This document shows, in pieces, positions 1-15,900 of a DNA stretch of 64,000 nt. The position numbers and the translations under genes were made by a program. Every line of letters begins with the position of its first letter. Position 1 is the first letter of the stretch. Source of the stretch: Syngnathus acus (lineage: Eukaryota; Chordata; Actinopteri; Syngnathiformes; Syngnathidae); NCBI RefSeq assembly GCF_901709675.1, contig NC_051100.1, forward strand, positions 3,038,001 to 3,102,000, in the 5' to 3' direction. The notes under the pieces are model-generated. The model had not been told where the DNA came from. It ran no database searches and saw only the letters and a list, made by a program, of their open reading frames with translations.

Positions 1-686
1 CAATTTAAAAGCTACGTTATTTCGAAAGTTGAGGCTAAAATACACCAAACAAGTATTTTAAAACATATGTAGCACTCCAAGTACCACTATCGTGACCAAC
101 CAATGTTTGTCCGAGTGTTTTTATTCCCTTAACGGCTCACTTATTTCTTTTTTTTACTGTCAGCTTTTCCTCCCTTTCTGTGTGCAAAAATGTGGCTGCT
201 TCTTTGTTTGAATTATGATTTTCTTGCTCATTTATTTCCCTCCTCCTCTTCATTGCTGTCTGTCAGAAAAGGAAGTCCAGCTCGAGTGTTTGTTTGATGG
301 TGAGATGATGAGCTCGTGTCGCTCGCTCTCCGTTCTTCCGTTTGTCTGTCCGGCATCTTTTTTTAACGAGTTTTCCCGGGCAAAGACGCTTTGAGCCGCG
401 TGACACTTTTCATTCCGTTTCATTCATGTTCCGTTCGCCGTCCTCTCATATCTTCATCAACACACACAAACATGTTTCCGTGGGTCTTGTCTTTAAGTAA
501 AGGAGAGGAGGAGATGTGCAGTAGCAGAAGGCGCACACTCACATCTAGCCAAGGCGCAAATTGTGTTTGTGGCATTGTGTCTGTTGTCACGGGATACGTT
601 GTTATTCCCTGGCGTCTTGCCCTTCATCTATCCATCCATCAATCATTCATCCCTGCATGGTAAAGTGTGTCCTCCCTCCCCCCCAG
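1..686. other. camk2g intron (partial), no exon seen
   Basis: AT- and T-rich sequence that ends in a polypyrimidine tract and AG directly before the first recognisable camk2g exon. I looked for the upstream variable-linker exons of CaM kinase II and found no convincing coding segment with splice sites. The open frames here have no family resemblance. Most likely it is the 3' part of a camk2g intron. Confidence 0.6.
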
Positions 687-2904
<2,218 letters not shown>

Positions 2905-5900
2905 GCTCTCCATGCACGGTAAGGTCTAACTGTACCGATACAGATCAAACTCATATCGACCTAATTTTCTCAGGTACTCGATAACAACCACTATACTCAA
3001 ATCGATTGTGTAAGCCCTCCTTGGCAGTAGTTGGCGCTATACTAGGGCAGTTTGAAAACCTTTTGCCAAACGTCCTTGTAACGTTGAACAAACCCTGACC
3101 AAAAAACAACATGCGTCTTTGCCACTCAAGTGACATACGTTTCTGCAACATTAATGCTTGTTTTGCTAGTTTGTCTATGTAGCGTATGTTAGCATTAAGC
3201 TAGCAGATGTTAATATCAGGCAAACCTATGTGGTTGTTTTAAATGCAATGTAAATCATTTTTATTTATTTTTTTATTTGACAGCATACTTCAACCAGAAG
3301 TGAATTAAACCACTTGGTGTTGATGCTTTATGATCCTCACCTTTTGGAGCGTTTGGCCGCCATTGTGTGAAACCCCTAAATCCATGACAATTCTTCACGG
3401 ATGTTCATTTCTCTTTGTAGAAAGGGTTAGTGACTCAATTTCTTCTTCCTTCTCAGCTTGTCTTCAATCTGATCGGGGGAGCATCGTCTCTCGGCCGTGC
3501 TCGCAAGCATCCTGGCCTGGAACAAGAGGGTAACAACATACAAGATGATGATCACACAAATATAACAATGACAATTATGTCAAAAAGAGGGAATAAACCA
3601 ACAAAAACAACAATAAGACACAAAAATTAGCTTGTCTGAAGGAGTAGGAGGCCCACCAACGGACCGGTGCGGTTCTTCCGTTTGGATGGTGCATGTTTGT
3701 GGAGGGCACACGCGTTCGATGCCGTCGCCCCTGTCCACACCGTCCCCTTATCATCTTGTCTGCTTGCACACGCACACACACACCTAACGAGAATTGTGAG
3801 GCACTAACAAGAATTAAGCATAAACGTCCAATTTGGACTCTGTTTAGTCGCGTTACCTAAAGGGACCGTCATTGTTTTTTTTTATTATTATAACGATTCT
3901 TTTTTACTTTTATTAGTGTTTTTTATGTATTTTAACATACTTTGGGGAATTCTATTTAATGTGCGGATTAATATATGCAAGTTGTACATGCGTGTGTGTG
4001 CATGGAAAAGCGTTTGAGCATTTATTTTATACTCGGCAGCCATTTTAAGGTCGTACTGGTGCGTTCTTTGTTTTCATTTCAGCGCACTAGTAGAAAGACT
4101 ATCCGAGTAAAAGAGTCGTTCCACTAGTGCACTGAATTGTCAAAGCGTGACCTCGTACATGGAACTTGAGGTGGTCATCAAGTACATGTGATAAATGCTG
4201 ACGGGATTTTCCATTCATACGTGTGTGTAAGCATGATTCCACATCCACTGGCCTGTACTGTTTCTCCGACTGTTGCTCCTCTTCCTCCCTCGTCTTAATT
4301 GTGATGATGATGATGTCAGCCCCCCACGTCTCGTGTTTATCGTCCATCTCAGCTTGCCGTGATTGTGTGTTTCGCTCCAACAAGCATGTTTGCGGACTGT
4401 CGGCTGAAACACGAGGCAAAAACAAACAAACAAAGAAAAAAAATCAAGGCATGATGGGAGGAAGAGTTCTAAGAGGAGCTTTTTTCTGCTGAAGGCAATC
4501 AACCGGCAAGTCCTTTCTTTGTTGTAAATGTTGTACTTGTTAAGTGTTTTGGATGTTTTTCAGAGTCACAACTGGGAAAAAAAGGGTTTAAATGTATGAA
4601 ACTGCTGCAAGCCTTTGCTACTGTCACACACATACAAAAGTCACATGAGCACATGCTAGGCAACGTCATCCTTTTAAAGGGATACGCATCATTACTTGCT
4701 CGAATATCATGTCTGGAAATTTATGACACCATTAGGCACACAATTTCATTTCAAAAATAGCTGATCAACTGCTCAGATTTTTTTGGAATTTTTTGCTGGA
4801 CCACTAAGATTAGCATTATTTATTTATTTTCTAGTTTCTTTATCAAATTAGTTTATTTTTGTGTTCAGTTTCGCCCTACTTACATTTAAAAAACTTTAAA
4901 CATAGGCACCATGTTTTTTTTTTCATATTCCTCTAATGGTTTTAAAGTCAACCTTGAAGAAAAAAAAAAACACATTTTGTTTTTTTAATGCATGATTAAT
5001 TATTTTCCGTTACTAACATTGAAAATGTTCCCCCCCCCCCAATATGAGCATTTTAGTTGTTTTTTTTCATGATCATTTTATCAGGCCAATAATGTGCTCT
5101 GCACTTGTCACTTTTTTTTCTAAGTTTTGCGAGCGTTGTCCAATCCGTAACATCACCACAGCCTCGAAGCTTCCTTCTGTTTTCCACCTGACAGACAAGA
5201 CAGGGTATGGATCCACTTTGGAGACTTAATGTTGTACATAGGTGTCACGTGACCAAACCGGAAGTGATTGCACCAACTACCTAAACTTTAAACACATTCA
5301 TCCACTGTGTAGCTTTTTGCATCGTATGAATATTTACTGTTTGCAGAGGAAAAACACGTGTTATGGAGTTATTGTCCAAGCCACAGCAACCGTACAGAAA
5401 TATATATGCAGTTTTACATGATGATGATGAATTATGCATGTGTTCTTTCTTGTCATTTTTCACCTTTTACTGGATGGACAATTGAGACTTACTCGTGTCA
5501 CAGAGTAAAAAAAAAAAAAGCCTCATTAGCTTTATGGAGAGAGTGAGGTATAAAAGATAAAAATGTAAAAGATTGGATGGAGGGTTTGTTTTTTTGCATG
5601 AGCGTAGAAGTAAATCATGACGGTGGTACATTTACAAAGCTGTTTGTGTGGATCGTTGTTCTTCATAGCTTGGTTATTACTGGAATATTGAAGTGTATTT
5701 AATTAAAAAACGCATTTTGAAAGTTTGTGTTATGCCCTATTTTTTGTTTTTAGTAAGCTTTGAAATCACAGTTGCAACTTCCAGTTTTGAGTTCTTTTCT
5801 ATAGCTAATCAGTTGCCGTTTCCGATGGGGCTGCAGTCCCGTTAGTGAACACAGGAGCGCGCCAAAGATCCAACCTACTGTATTTATTTTATTTCAAGAA

Positions 5901-5960
5901 TAATAAAGACTGCATTAATGTTATGAAGTGCTGCCTCCATGAATGAAAATACACTCCATG
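2905..5960 (+). other. camk2g 3' UTR and candidate spliced UTR exon
   Basis: No coding sequence. A donor-like CACG|GTAAGG follows the stop by 14 bases, and an acceptor-like TTCTTCCTTCTCAG precedes a GC-rich block at 3457-3529 that ends in another GT. This would fit a spliced 3' UTR, as some CaM kinase II transcripts have, but it is only an inference. The rest is AT-rich with T and A runs and a CA run near 3771-3783. A canonical poly(A) signal lies near 5.9 kb, so the 3' UTR could be about 3 kb if unspliced. Confidence 0.45.
5902..5907 (+). other. candidate poly(A) signal for camk2g
   Basis: AATAAA in AAGAATAATAAAGACTGC, about 3 kb past the camk2g stop and before the next gene on the same strand. 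It is plausible as the distal cleavage signal, but other AT-rich hexamers in the stretch cannot be excluded. Confidence 0.4.
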
Positions 5961-7569
5961 ATCTTACTGTCTTTTGTGCTTGTGTGCTTTTCATCAGGGA
6001 AAAAGGTTGCAATACGCTGACATGATCTCCTTGTGGTATTATGTCATTAGTCCACATGAGTCTAGATCAATAAGGAAGGAGATTTATTTGTCAAAACATT
6101 GATTTCCCATTGCAGCACCAGCAGAGTGGGAGACCGTTAATGTCCAGGTAAAGGCCTCTTCATTCAATCACGTCATGCCATACCATACACAATGGAAATC
6201 TTAATTACATATGTACATTGTGTTGATGATGCAATGCCTTTATGTCGTCATGTTGCCTAAACAAGTGTTCTTGTTGGTGGACAAACGTCAGTCACCTCAC
6301 CAGCATGCGATGGATCCATTCATTTGGAGTCATTTCATTAGGTACACCTAACAAGAGCCATACTTTAGTTTGATAACAGAATTTAACTCTGTAGAGTACA
6401 AGAGCCTAAGGACATCCAGAGGGCTGCACCCCAGATCTCAGGTCAGCAGTTGTGTTTCAAAGTAATCAATCCCTTGTTGATTATGTGTCTCCTAAACCCT
6501 GTGCATCGATCTGGAATGATGCTGAGCCATCACAAACGCCGTAGTGTGTGCATCCTAATTTGTCAATGACAACAAATGAGACTTTTATTCACCTCACACG
6601 TAAGATGCAGTGTATAATTTTGCCATTTCCATCTGACGCTAACATTTGTTTGGCGTTTGGAAACCTCATTTTCCCCTCATAGGACAGAATGTTTGATACA
6701 CCTGCACAAGCCGATGACGTATTTAAATACGTTCAAACGTAATCGCAAGTACGTCCGAACGCACTCACAAATACCGTACTGGCCGGCAATCAATAACTTC
6801 AAAAATTAGATGAATAACCGATTTATTATGATCGGCCATGCAATTCTCGTTGAAAATGACCAACTTGAATAGAAATAATTAAGAATTAAATTCTTATTTG
6901 TATTATTATTTTAAAAATATACGTGCTGTATTTTTTAGTTTCTTTTTTCCTTGAATAGAAATAATTAAGAATTAAGAAATACTTATTATTTGTATTATTA
7001 TTTTAAAAAATACCCCCCCAACACACGCACGCGCACAAACTGACAACCTATGTTCCACGCCCTATTTTTTCTCTCGGAGGTTACGCGCAAGGAAGCAAGA
7101 GAGGGATGGAGAGAGAGAGAAGGGGCGGTGCTTCGACCTCAGCTGCTGCTCTTCAGTCTCATTATTGACCAGGGAATGAATGGAGAGCCACGTACTTTTT
7201 TGAGGACCGAAGGACTGCTGTTTGGAATCTAAAAAAAGGCTGGATTATATGCACCTTTTTTTTTTTTTAAATTGCATATCTATTTTAAAAGGTTGTATTT
7301 AATCTTGCATCCCAGGATCTACCCGCTTTTCTTGAAAGCTGCTGGTTTGGAAATGGCTTCGGGAGAACAGCTGGTTCGTGTCGAGACATTTGTGGAATAA
7401 CCTTTATTTTTCTCTACCCCCCCCCATCCTATCCAACTTCCGCTCCAAGCCGCCGAAATGCGCCTCTTTTTAAACCAGTCAACCACATGAGTGGAGTCTA
7501 AAGCAACTACACTTCATACACATCCCTCCCTCCTCATTTTCATTCTGCAATCAACGAGCTGGTAAAAAT
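5961..7569. other. camk2g-ccdc88a spacer and girdin 5' region
   Basis: About 1.6 kb with no recognisable gene. It contains a duplicated AT-rich block near 6.9 kb (listed separately), then a GA-rich segment with GGGGCGG at about 7122-7128, followed by more T-rich and C-rich sequence up to the girdin start codon. The GC-box-like motif and GA-rich block are compatible with a promoter or 5' UTR of ccdc88a, but no transcription start can be fixed from sequence alone. Confidence 0.4.
6865..7012. repeat. direct duplication of an AT-rich block
   Basis: TTGAATAGAAATAATTAAGA occurs at 6865 and again at 6951, each followed after a few bases by TTATTTGTATTATTATTTTAAA. The two copies, roughly 55-62 bp, are separated by a short unique segment. 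It is a local segmental duplication with a small indel between copies. Confidence 0.75.
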
Positions 7570-9960
7570 ATGGAAAGTGAGGTTTTTAGCCCCCTGCTGG
7601 AGCACTTCATGCTGTCACCGCTGGTCTGCTGGGTAAGTCACCAAACATGAATGTACTCAAATTGATTATTTGAGGTGTGGTGATTACCCCCCCTCCTCTT
7701 CCTCCTCCCCTCTCTCAGGTGAAGACGGTGGGGAAGCCCACAGTGCCAGATGGCAGCAAACTGTCAGAATATGTCCATTTGGTGGATGGAGTTTACCTCA
7801 ATGAGGTCATGCTGGAGATGTGAGTACCCCCGAATGCAATGCGACATCTCCAAGAGTCAGGGTCAAAAAACGGCGCCTCCAGGGAGGGTGCATGTGATTA
7901 AAAAGTGTCACAATTTATTTTGCCTATGAACTGAGACTCTGTTTGGGCTTTTGGGGGAGGGTAAAAGGGGGTGCGCCAGCTCTGTTAGTGTGTTGAAGGT
8001 GGTGCATGATCATGTTTGTAAACATGAAGCATTCAACTAGCTATGAACAGTCTTTCTTATTGATAAGAGTTATGAAAACATTTAATGAAGGTCCAAAACA
8101 GTGCTACCTAAAAAGAAAAAAGAAAAAGCAAATTTCTTTTTTTATCCGATGGGATAAACGATTTTAAAATGACTCAATTGCTGAAACTCACTTGAAGCGA
8201 CCTTGTATTCATCAGTGGTGTACCTAATGGAGTGTCCAGCAAGGCATATAATGCGCAGTCGCCCTTCCAGCCTTACCTCGCCCTCGAGGCACACATCAAC
8301 CAATTCTTGAAGAAAGCTTCCAGAAGCTGTCTGCTGGGAGCGAATGTAGGCTGTGCACAATGGGACCTCGTATGTGGGCCACAGACGGGTCACATGGGTT
8401 CATTTATTCCATGTTCATGTTTGGTAGTATGGTGGACTTGATATGATCATGTCTGCCTCACAGATGAGAAGATTGTGGTCCACTGTTTGCGACATTACTA
8501 CAAAAGTGTAAAAAAATGAAAAGTAGCCATTTTGGAAAAATTCCACTGTGACAGTCACTCAGAATTCCACTCAAATAATTTTTTTTTGCCTGTGCGATGT
8601 AATATGAACGCAGCAGGATGTGAAAATCTTACTCACAGCTTTGATTACTGGTTTCCTGCCTCTGCTCGGCTTCTTCATCCATTTGCTTCCTCTGCCGACT
8701 GCCGCTTTGCAAATTGGCTGGTTTGAACGTCACATTAAGATGTTTGGGGTGGGAAGCGTACTGGGCATGAGTGTTCCGAGCTTGGCAGCTGGATGCCGCC
8801 TGACAGGAAATGGCCAGTCACAGCTTTGTGTGTTTGTGTGTGTATATTTTTTTTTTCCCCAATGATTCTATCTCAGCATGGGACACACACACTGTGTGTG
8901 TATCTGTGCGCACGCGTGCATGTGGACATTTGTTTTTGCAGTCGGGCAGCTGTCGGTGGTCATCCTGGCAAGCTATGCACACGCACAAACACACAAGGCC
9001 CACTGTGACGGTCCGATTGTAGCGTTTATATGGCGGGTCTTTGTCTGCTCTCTCGCTTTATTAGCGTGACAACACCAGCTTGTTAAAATTGTCTAAATTG
9101 GAATGCGTTACAAGAGATCTTTGTTTTGCTGGTGTGATAGCTAAAAATATAATAATATTGTAGTCATTATTTATTGCTACGCTCATCGGAAGTTTACGGT
9201 CAACCAAAAACAAAGAGAATCGGTGCCGTCCAGAAGACAGCGGCGGGACGTCGGGATTATCTAACGGTTTGCTCCCGACGCCCAGATGGTAACCCTGGCA
9301 ACCCCCTCCCTCCCTCCCTCCCTCCCCCCACCTCTGTCCTCTCATGACTGTCATTACCCAGCCAATTAGATGACCTCCTCACTCCTGTCAAACCAATTAG
9401 CTCGGCCACGCCGTGAGGCGGAGCCAATTAAAAATGTTGACATATGACAGAATGAAAAGAATCTTGTTGAGACCCCAATCCTCATCGGAGTTGCTTTTAT
9501 TTGGGGCACTTTTACGACATTCCTGCGGTGCTGCATTCCAGATTGACCCAATTATAAATAAATAAATCTGGAAAAACGATTCTTCCAGATGTGTCGCGAT
9601 ACACACAATGTAGCTCTTTGATAGTCGCTAACATAACTGAGGCTTGACTCCAAAATCAACAGAGGCTACGTTGTGCTAAAGCTAACGGCATACGCGAACA
9701 GTGCCGTTTTCATTCCTAGCGTGTGTGTGTTATCTGCGACTTGCTTCACACTCGGCTTATTTTTACTTCCTCTTAGCACTTATTCGTTCTCTCCCTCATC
9801 CTTCCTTCGCGCCTCATCTCCTCTGCCCTTCCCTGCTGTCTTTCTACTCTTGTTTTCTTTTGAGCTTCTGTTTGGCGAGCTCCGGCTGACATAGTTGAAA
9901 TTCCAGCTGCAGGGATGCAGAAGTGCTGCTGCTGCTGAGATGTTGGAAGTTGACCCCCCC

Positions 9961-9991
<31 letters not shown>

Positions 9992-12900
9992 ACCCCGCCA
10001 CACTCCTCCTCACTGGCAAAACCACACAGCTCTTGGAAATCTGTAAAGAAGTGCAGGCTCTGCCTTAAATCCGACATTCCTGGCAGTCGTCTTTGTGTCT
10101 GGCGTTAAGCAATGATGTGTTTATGTGAACCTTAAAAAGTGCCACAACCAAGGCCATGCTAAACCTCAAAGAAATGGTAAAACTTCACACGCTGATTAAG
10201 CCAATTGAGGTTTACTGTCAAACTAAACAAAAAGACTCTGCTAGCTTGATGCTAACACACAATGTAAAATGCCGTAGCTGATGTGCTGCATTAATGCAGA
10301 CTCGACACTTCCTCCATCTGTTCCACGCTAGAGATGAGAGCCTCCCATGTAGCGTTAGCCACTCTGCCAGGAGCTGCATTTAAAACGCATTAGGTTCGGA
10401 AATGAAGTGCAAACCAGACTCAATTAGGGCCTTGGTTTCTTTTCTGATGAAGAAATAATGTCCAGGAGACGCTATTAGCTCTGTCGGGAAGATGGGGGTA
10501 ATTGTTGATGGAATTTGCATCCAACTTTGGAATGTAAAGAATGGGTTGCCCATGGATGTGGAAATGAAACAAAGACAAAGCGGAGGGGGGGAGTCTATTA
10601 AACGAAAAAAAGTCAAGGAAATTCTTAACATAGCGAGGTCACAAGGTCTGTTCATGTGGCGCTACTGTCACCATAGAAGAGCAACTTGCTCTCCAAATAC
10701 ACCAAAGTACTTCATGTGTATTTGCTTTCTAAAAAAATTTGAAGTACATATTAAACATTTAAAGAATGTCAAACATTTTTGGGCTTTTCCAACATTCTCT
10801 GATTTAAGAATAGACAGGTTTTCGTTAGCCTTAGCATTAATGCTAATAAGCAAATGCTCATCCCCATGATTCCTGTTAGCGGTTTAGCTCCCATGCTAGT
10901 TGTGTGTCTATGTGCTCCGGCTATGTTTGGACAGACACGTGGCCAAACGAAGCCTTTCCTTTCCCTTTTTGTGCGTGGCCGCCCATGCTGATGTTAATGC
11001 AGGCTGTCATATATAGGTTAACACGACTCTGCAAAGCACGCAGCCAATCGGAGAACGGCGAAAGCCCCAATGGCTGCTGAATTCGGGCTCGGCGGCCATC
11101 CGCACATAAGCGATGGTTAGGATTATCGACTGTCTGTGTGCCTGTCTGTCTTTCCGTCCCTCCTTAATCTATTTGTCTGCCCAAAGCCTTAAGTTTGATG
11201 TATCAGCAGGAACAGCAAGGGGGTGAATATCTTGGATTTTTTCCACCCACCTCCTCAAGAATTTAATCCTTATTTTGTCACCTGGTGTTCCCCAGGGGGT
11301 TCCATTCGTGCAGTATCAGCACTTGGATGGCATTTTCTTATCCTGGGCTGCCATGTCCCTCGCGAAGAAACCCAAACATTCTTTTTTTTTTTATTTGAAA
11401 CAAATTCCAGGTGTCTCTCTGAAAGCATCTTGGACATTACGTTCCATCAAACCTCATAACAATTCCAGACAAGCGAGCAAAACTAAATACTTCCTTCACG
11501 TTTGCCATATAACAGATGTTTTTTGTATTTAGCCAAATTTTGGATTCAGGCCGGCGACTTTTTTGCTTTTCACATGACCCTTAAGTGTCATGGAATGTGG
11601 AAGGGCCACCACCATTTCTTTGCTCCCCCGCCCAAGATCCTCGCTCTGACAGGATTACAGCCTCTACTTTTTAATTAAGGGGTTAAATAGACCCCCTACT
11701 ATGTACTCCTAAGGGGCCCACGTGTTTGTGTGTGAGGCAGGTCATGTGACTGCTAATTCAACCCATTAAAAAGAGCCCCGTGTCTCTGATTAGCATTAAT
11801 AGCGTTGGGCATGGGGGAGGGCGGGGGCCGGATCAAAAGACTAATTAACGCATCGGCCAAGTTGAGACAACATGGTGTGTTTTGAGTTGGAATTCAAATT
11901 TGTTAGCAGCTTGATGATAATTGCTAAGTGCAAGACCTCATTTACTAAATGTAAAAAGCTTCGACTGACAATTGTTGGTGAAAATCGACTTCAGTCTATA
12001 CGGGGTGACCTAAATATGAGGGTCAAGTGTGGGGGGGGAGGAGACAACCTCCTGTGAATGTATGCATGCATGCGTGTCGCATCTGTGCTTTCCGTCATGT
12101 GCATTGCACAACATAACAGAAGGCCGCTTTTAGAACAAAACAGTGATAATAATAAAAAAAAAAGTGAAGTTTTGAGAAGCGCTTTGATCATGGTGGAGGC
12201 CTTTGTTCTCGAGTTAAATCGGGCAGATATGCAAATGTCAAGAAATGTGGATCCTTGCGTGAATGTGCGGAATGTTCTCAAGGGTAACTGAAGCGCGTTG
12301 ACGCCGGCGATAACGTCGCTCGTCACGCACGCTACCTTGGGCGACGTGCGTTTAAATCAAGTCGCGTCTAAGCTAGCTACATGATGTACACAGACAGGAC
12401 AGGAGGAAGTACTTAGAAGGTAATAGACACCATGGATTGTTTTCAACAAGCGTGTAAAAAGAGCTGCCGAAAACTCATGCTGAGTCACTCGAGATGCAGA
12501 CGGGCTAATGGGTTAGCCACTTAACAGCTAGCCAACGGTACAGTCTCATTGGCTGACACCCACGTCACTCACCAGGACAGGCACCACCTTTGAAAGCCTT
12601 CGAGATCAAAATGTCTACACGGGTCATTTTGACCCGCAACATAAGATGGTTGAAGTGTGTAAGAAAATTCCGAATATATCTCCTGATTTCAACATGGAAT
12701 ATGAACGCTAATGAGGACTGTTATTGAATGACATCATTTGATATATCTTCCCACCAGAAATCCCAAGGCCACAGTGCAGAGGACCAACAAGAAGGTGAAC
12801 AATGACCCCACGCTGCGCATCCAGAACCTTTCCATTCTCATCAGGCAGATCAAAGCCTACTATCAGGTAGAAATGATATTCTTTGTGTTTTAGCTCCCCA

Positions 12901-15900
12901 AGAAAACAAGTCACTGGTTGGATCAGCCTCTGCTGAAGGTCAAGATTAACTGCGAGTTAAAGTCAGACCTTTTAGTCTATCTGGTGGTGAATGGAAAAGC
13001 TATTGATCATTGTTTTTTCTTCGCTCGAGAGGAGCTCAAGTGAGGCTAAAAGATTGTTTCTTTTAACACCTCTGCTTGGTTAATCTCATTGAGTGCATGC
13101 CGCTGGACGAGAGACAATGCAAGCAAACGATGAGCCGCTTGGTTTAATCCTCTCTGCTCATCTCGCGGACGGACGGACGGCTTTTAACCATGCCGCCACT
13201 TATGTGCGTCTGCAAGCTCAGCTTCTCAGGGACCACCGACAGGTCCAAGCCCTGCCCCGCCCCAAAACGGCACTTTAGGGATTTAATTGCTGCTTTTATA
13301 CTGCGCTGCCTGCATGTCAAATTGCCTTCATGCAAAATGCAAAGCTCTGCTTGCTAGCTTTTTTTTTTTGCTGACAAGGCATGCTGTGGGTCAAATTGAC
13401 CCGTGAACATGCAGATTCCATTCAGAATGAACTGTAGCTTCCTACCTAGTTTTGCAGTCTCCGCTTTTGCGGATGACTAAGCCAGGTTGCGCTTTCCTGT
13501 GGTGATTTTGGTCCCTTACCGGTTTTTCCCATTTCCCGAGCCGCATGGCTGCGGACGGACCCCTTCTGCTGTCCAAGCTAATGGTCTTAACAGGTTTGCA
13601 GCTGAGCCCGCTCGTGTCTGCGGCCGACTTGGTACGCTCGACTGCCTTCCCCACTTCTTGATCTTGTTTTTCAATTTACATGTTGGTTTTTGATGGCGAG
13701 CGCCCCGTCGTTAAAGCAAACGTCCAGTAATGCACACGTGGGCAAAATGACTTCTCTTCAAGGCTTTATTGAATTAAACTCTGGTGTCGGGGAGAAAATC
13801 TAATTTATTAACCGCTGTGGAAGCACCCAAGGCGGACACTTGTAGACCTTGCTACCCTTCCCCCATTTCCTGCATGCCTCTACTCTGCCCCTTCGTCCCA
13901 TAAAACACAACGTTAACGCGCGGGCTAACGTTAGCTTACGCATTATACCGTGTGGGTTCAAACTTTTCAGGTTCTATTTCGGCAGATTGCGTAGGAGGCC
14001 TTCAACGTCTAGACGGGGGCTCCTTCACGCTTTGAGTATGGTGAACAGATCATATTCGACCAGATGTGGTCATATAGAAAGCGTGTTTCCGCCTGACTAT
14101 AATCTTACATCGTCATGTTTGAGCTGTCGAGCAAAGGCTTCATTTCTTTTTAGTGGGCCAAGTTTAAACTGGGCCACATTTTAATTTAGCGGCCTCGGTT
14201 TTGACTTTCTCCGGGGGCGTGCGATTATGCGGCTCCGGCCATCTGAGCTACATTCTTGCCTGCTTTTTTGGTGGCTTCTCACATGAATCCCTTCCTCTTA
14301 TTTCTTCCCATCAGTCGTAGCGACGTTCCATCTCGCTGTGTCACTAGTTGTTGGTTTGGATCTCGGTTGTGTGTATTTGTCACGGCGACCTGATTTGCAT
14401 GACCTCTGTCCGCTTGAACGATAAGCTACGGGAACCTTTTAATTCCCGAAACAAAGTATGAGGAACTGCAAGTTCCAGGTACATGATGAACAGTATCATT
14501 CCGTAGCTGTTGCTTCTCTCTGAATCACAACATCCATCCTGCTAATTTCCCTCGGGTGTGCAAAGTGACTTAAGCGCTAGCTGACGCATGCAATAACAAA
14601 TTCTGCCGTGGCTCACAAAGATGCTCTGTTCATGTTTGAAAGCAAAAAAAAAAAAAAGAGAAAACAAGACTCCCTCACATTCGCGACTGTAGCGATGCAC
14701 TGCACGCTTGCTTGTGACTAAATTGAAGCCTTCTTATTGCTGCTTGTAGTTATTTTTATATGGACTCGGTCACAACGTTTACACATATCCCAATCAAGCC
14801 CGGAATTCCCCCACGCTGGCTCGCTCCTCACGAGTAAATCGGTTTATTAGGGCATGTGCTCGCTTGCCGTGGGGCAAATGCGTGTTGTCATGCACGCTCA
14901 CATGCTCCTCACCACTCTTGTCGTTGATGATGCGGCAAGCGGCGCGGCCTTAACGGTAATCATGATAAGGGGACGTTCACAACCATTAGCCTGCAAGCAA
15001 TTAAAAAGTACATTTTATATGTTTCGTGCCAATCTCGGTTCTTTGTTGTGCGTCCAATTGCGACACTGCTTTTTGTGCCGCGATTGTTAGATCAGGTGTC
15101 AAGTGGCTTTTCCGTGGAAGTGTGTGTTTGGACAAAAAGAGGAAGTGCCTTTCTTCCCTTTTGTTGGTGGAGTTTGCAGAGAGAAGTACCCCAGAGAGAT
15201 GTGTGTGTGTGTGCTTAAGTGTGTTTGCACATGTACTGTACTGCACTGTACGTATTAGGGCATGCAGAGCTTGTACTACTGGAGTCTTCTCACCCCCGTT
15301 TCTATGGCAACGCAGCTCGGCGGGGCTGCAGAATGGGTGTGATTCATGCTTTTAAGGGTACAGGCGCACACACGAGAAGCGTCACAATTGGCCCCCCTGT
15401 TAAAGCTATACGCCGTTAGCGGAAGTGGGCGGAAAGGTGGGAGGTGAGGGGGGCTAGTAAAGCAGACAGGGCTCACTGTGAGACGGAAACAGTGGAGAAC
15501 CTGTCCACTGACTCACATTTAACACCACCAAAAAAAAAAACTGTTTTGTATTTTTTTTTTTCAAGGGTTCTGGATATGACGCTCCAAAACTTTGTCTCCT
15601 AACAATCCCTGCATCAACCTGAAAAGGCTCTCAAACAAGACGACGCCTGTCAATACGTTTGATTAGCTGGCGACGTTATTTATGATTATCCATCACGCCA
15701 ACCGTAACTCAAGCGAGCCAGTCTTGGCTATTGTGTTGTGATACGTCCCCCTTGACCCAACACGCCTCTCCATCAATGTGTCTAAACGTCTCCGCGGGAC
15801 GGAAGATGAGCTACAGCCAAGCGACTGCGATTCCCTGCCGGAATCAATAACGCGAAAATATAGTCGGCATGGAGGGGGGAGGAAATGTTGGAAGGGGGGG

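Larger units (their letters stand above)
7820..12757 (+). other. ccdc88a intron 2 (4.9 kb)
   Basis: Long intron between the Hook-domain exons. It holds CA/GT repeats at 8827-8995, a CCCT repeat at 9303-9327, a pure C run at 9954-9996, a set of evenly spaced CCAATTA motifs at 9362-9431, and AT-rich TTAATTAA-type segments near 11.67 and 11.84 kb. I see no coding exon; the proline-rich open frame over the C run is an artefact of the repeat. Confidence 0.7.

Noticed and set aside
9923-10108. Proline-rich open frame (and glycine-rich frames on the other strand)
   Set aside because: Created by the poly-C tract in an intron; no splice sites or similarity.
7820-12757. Hidden extra gene in girdin intron 2
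   Set aside because: Open frames are short, with no protein-family similarity and no coherent splice sites on either strand.
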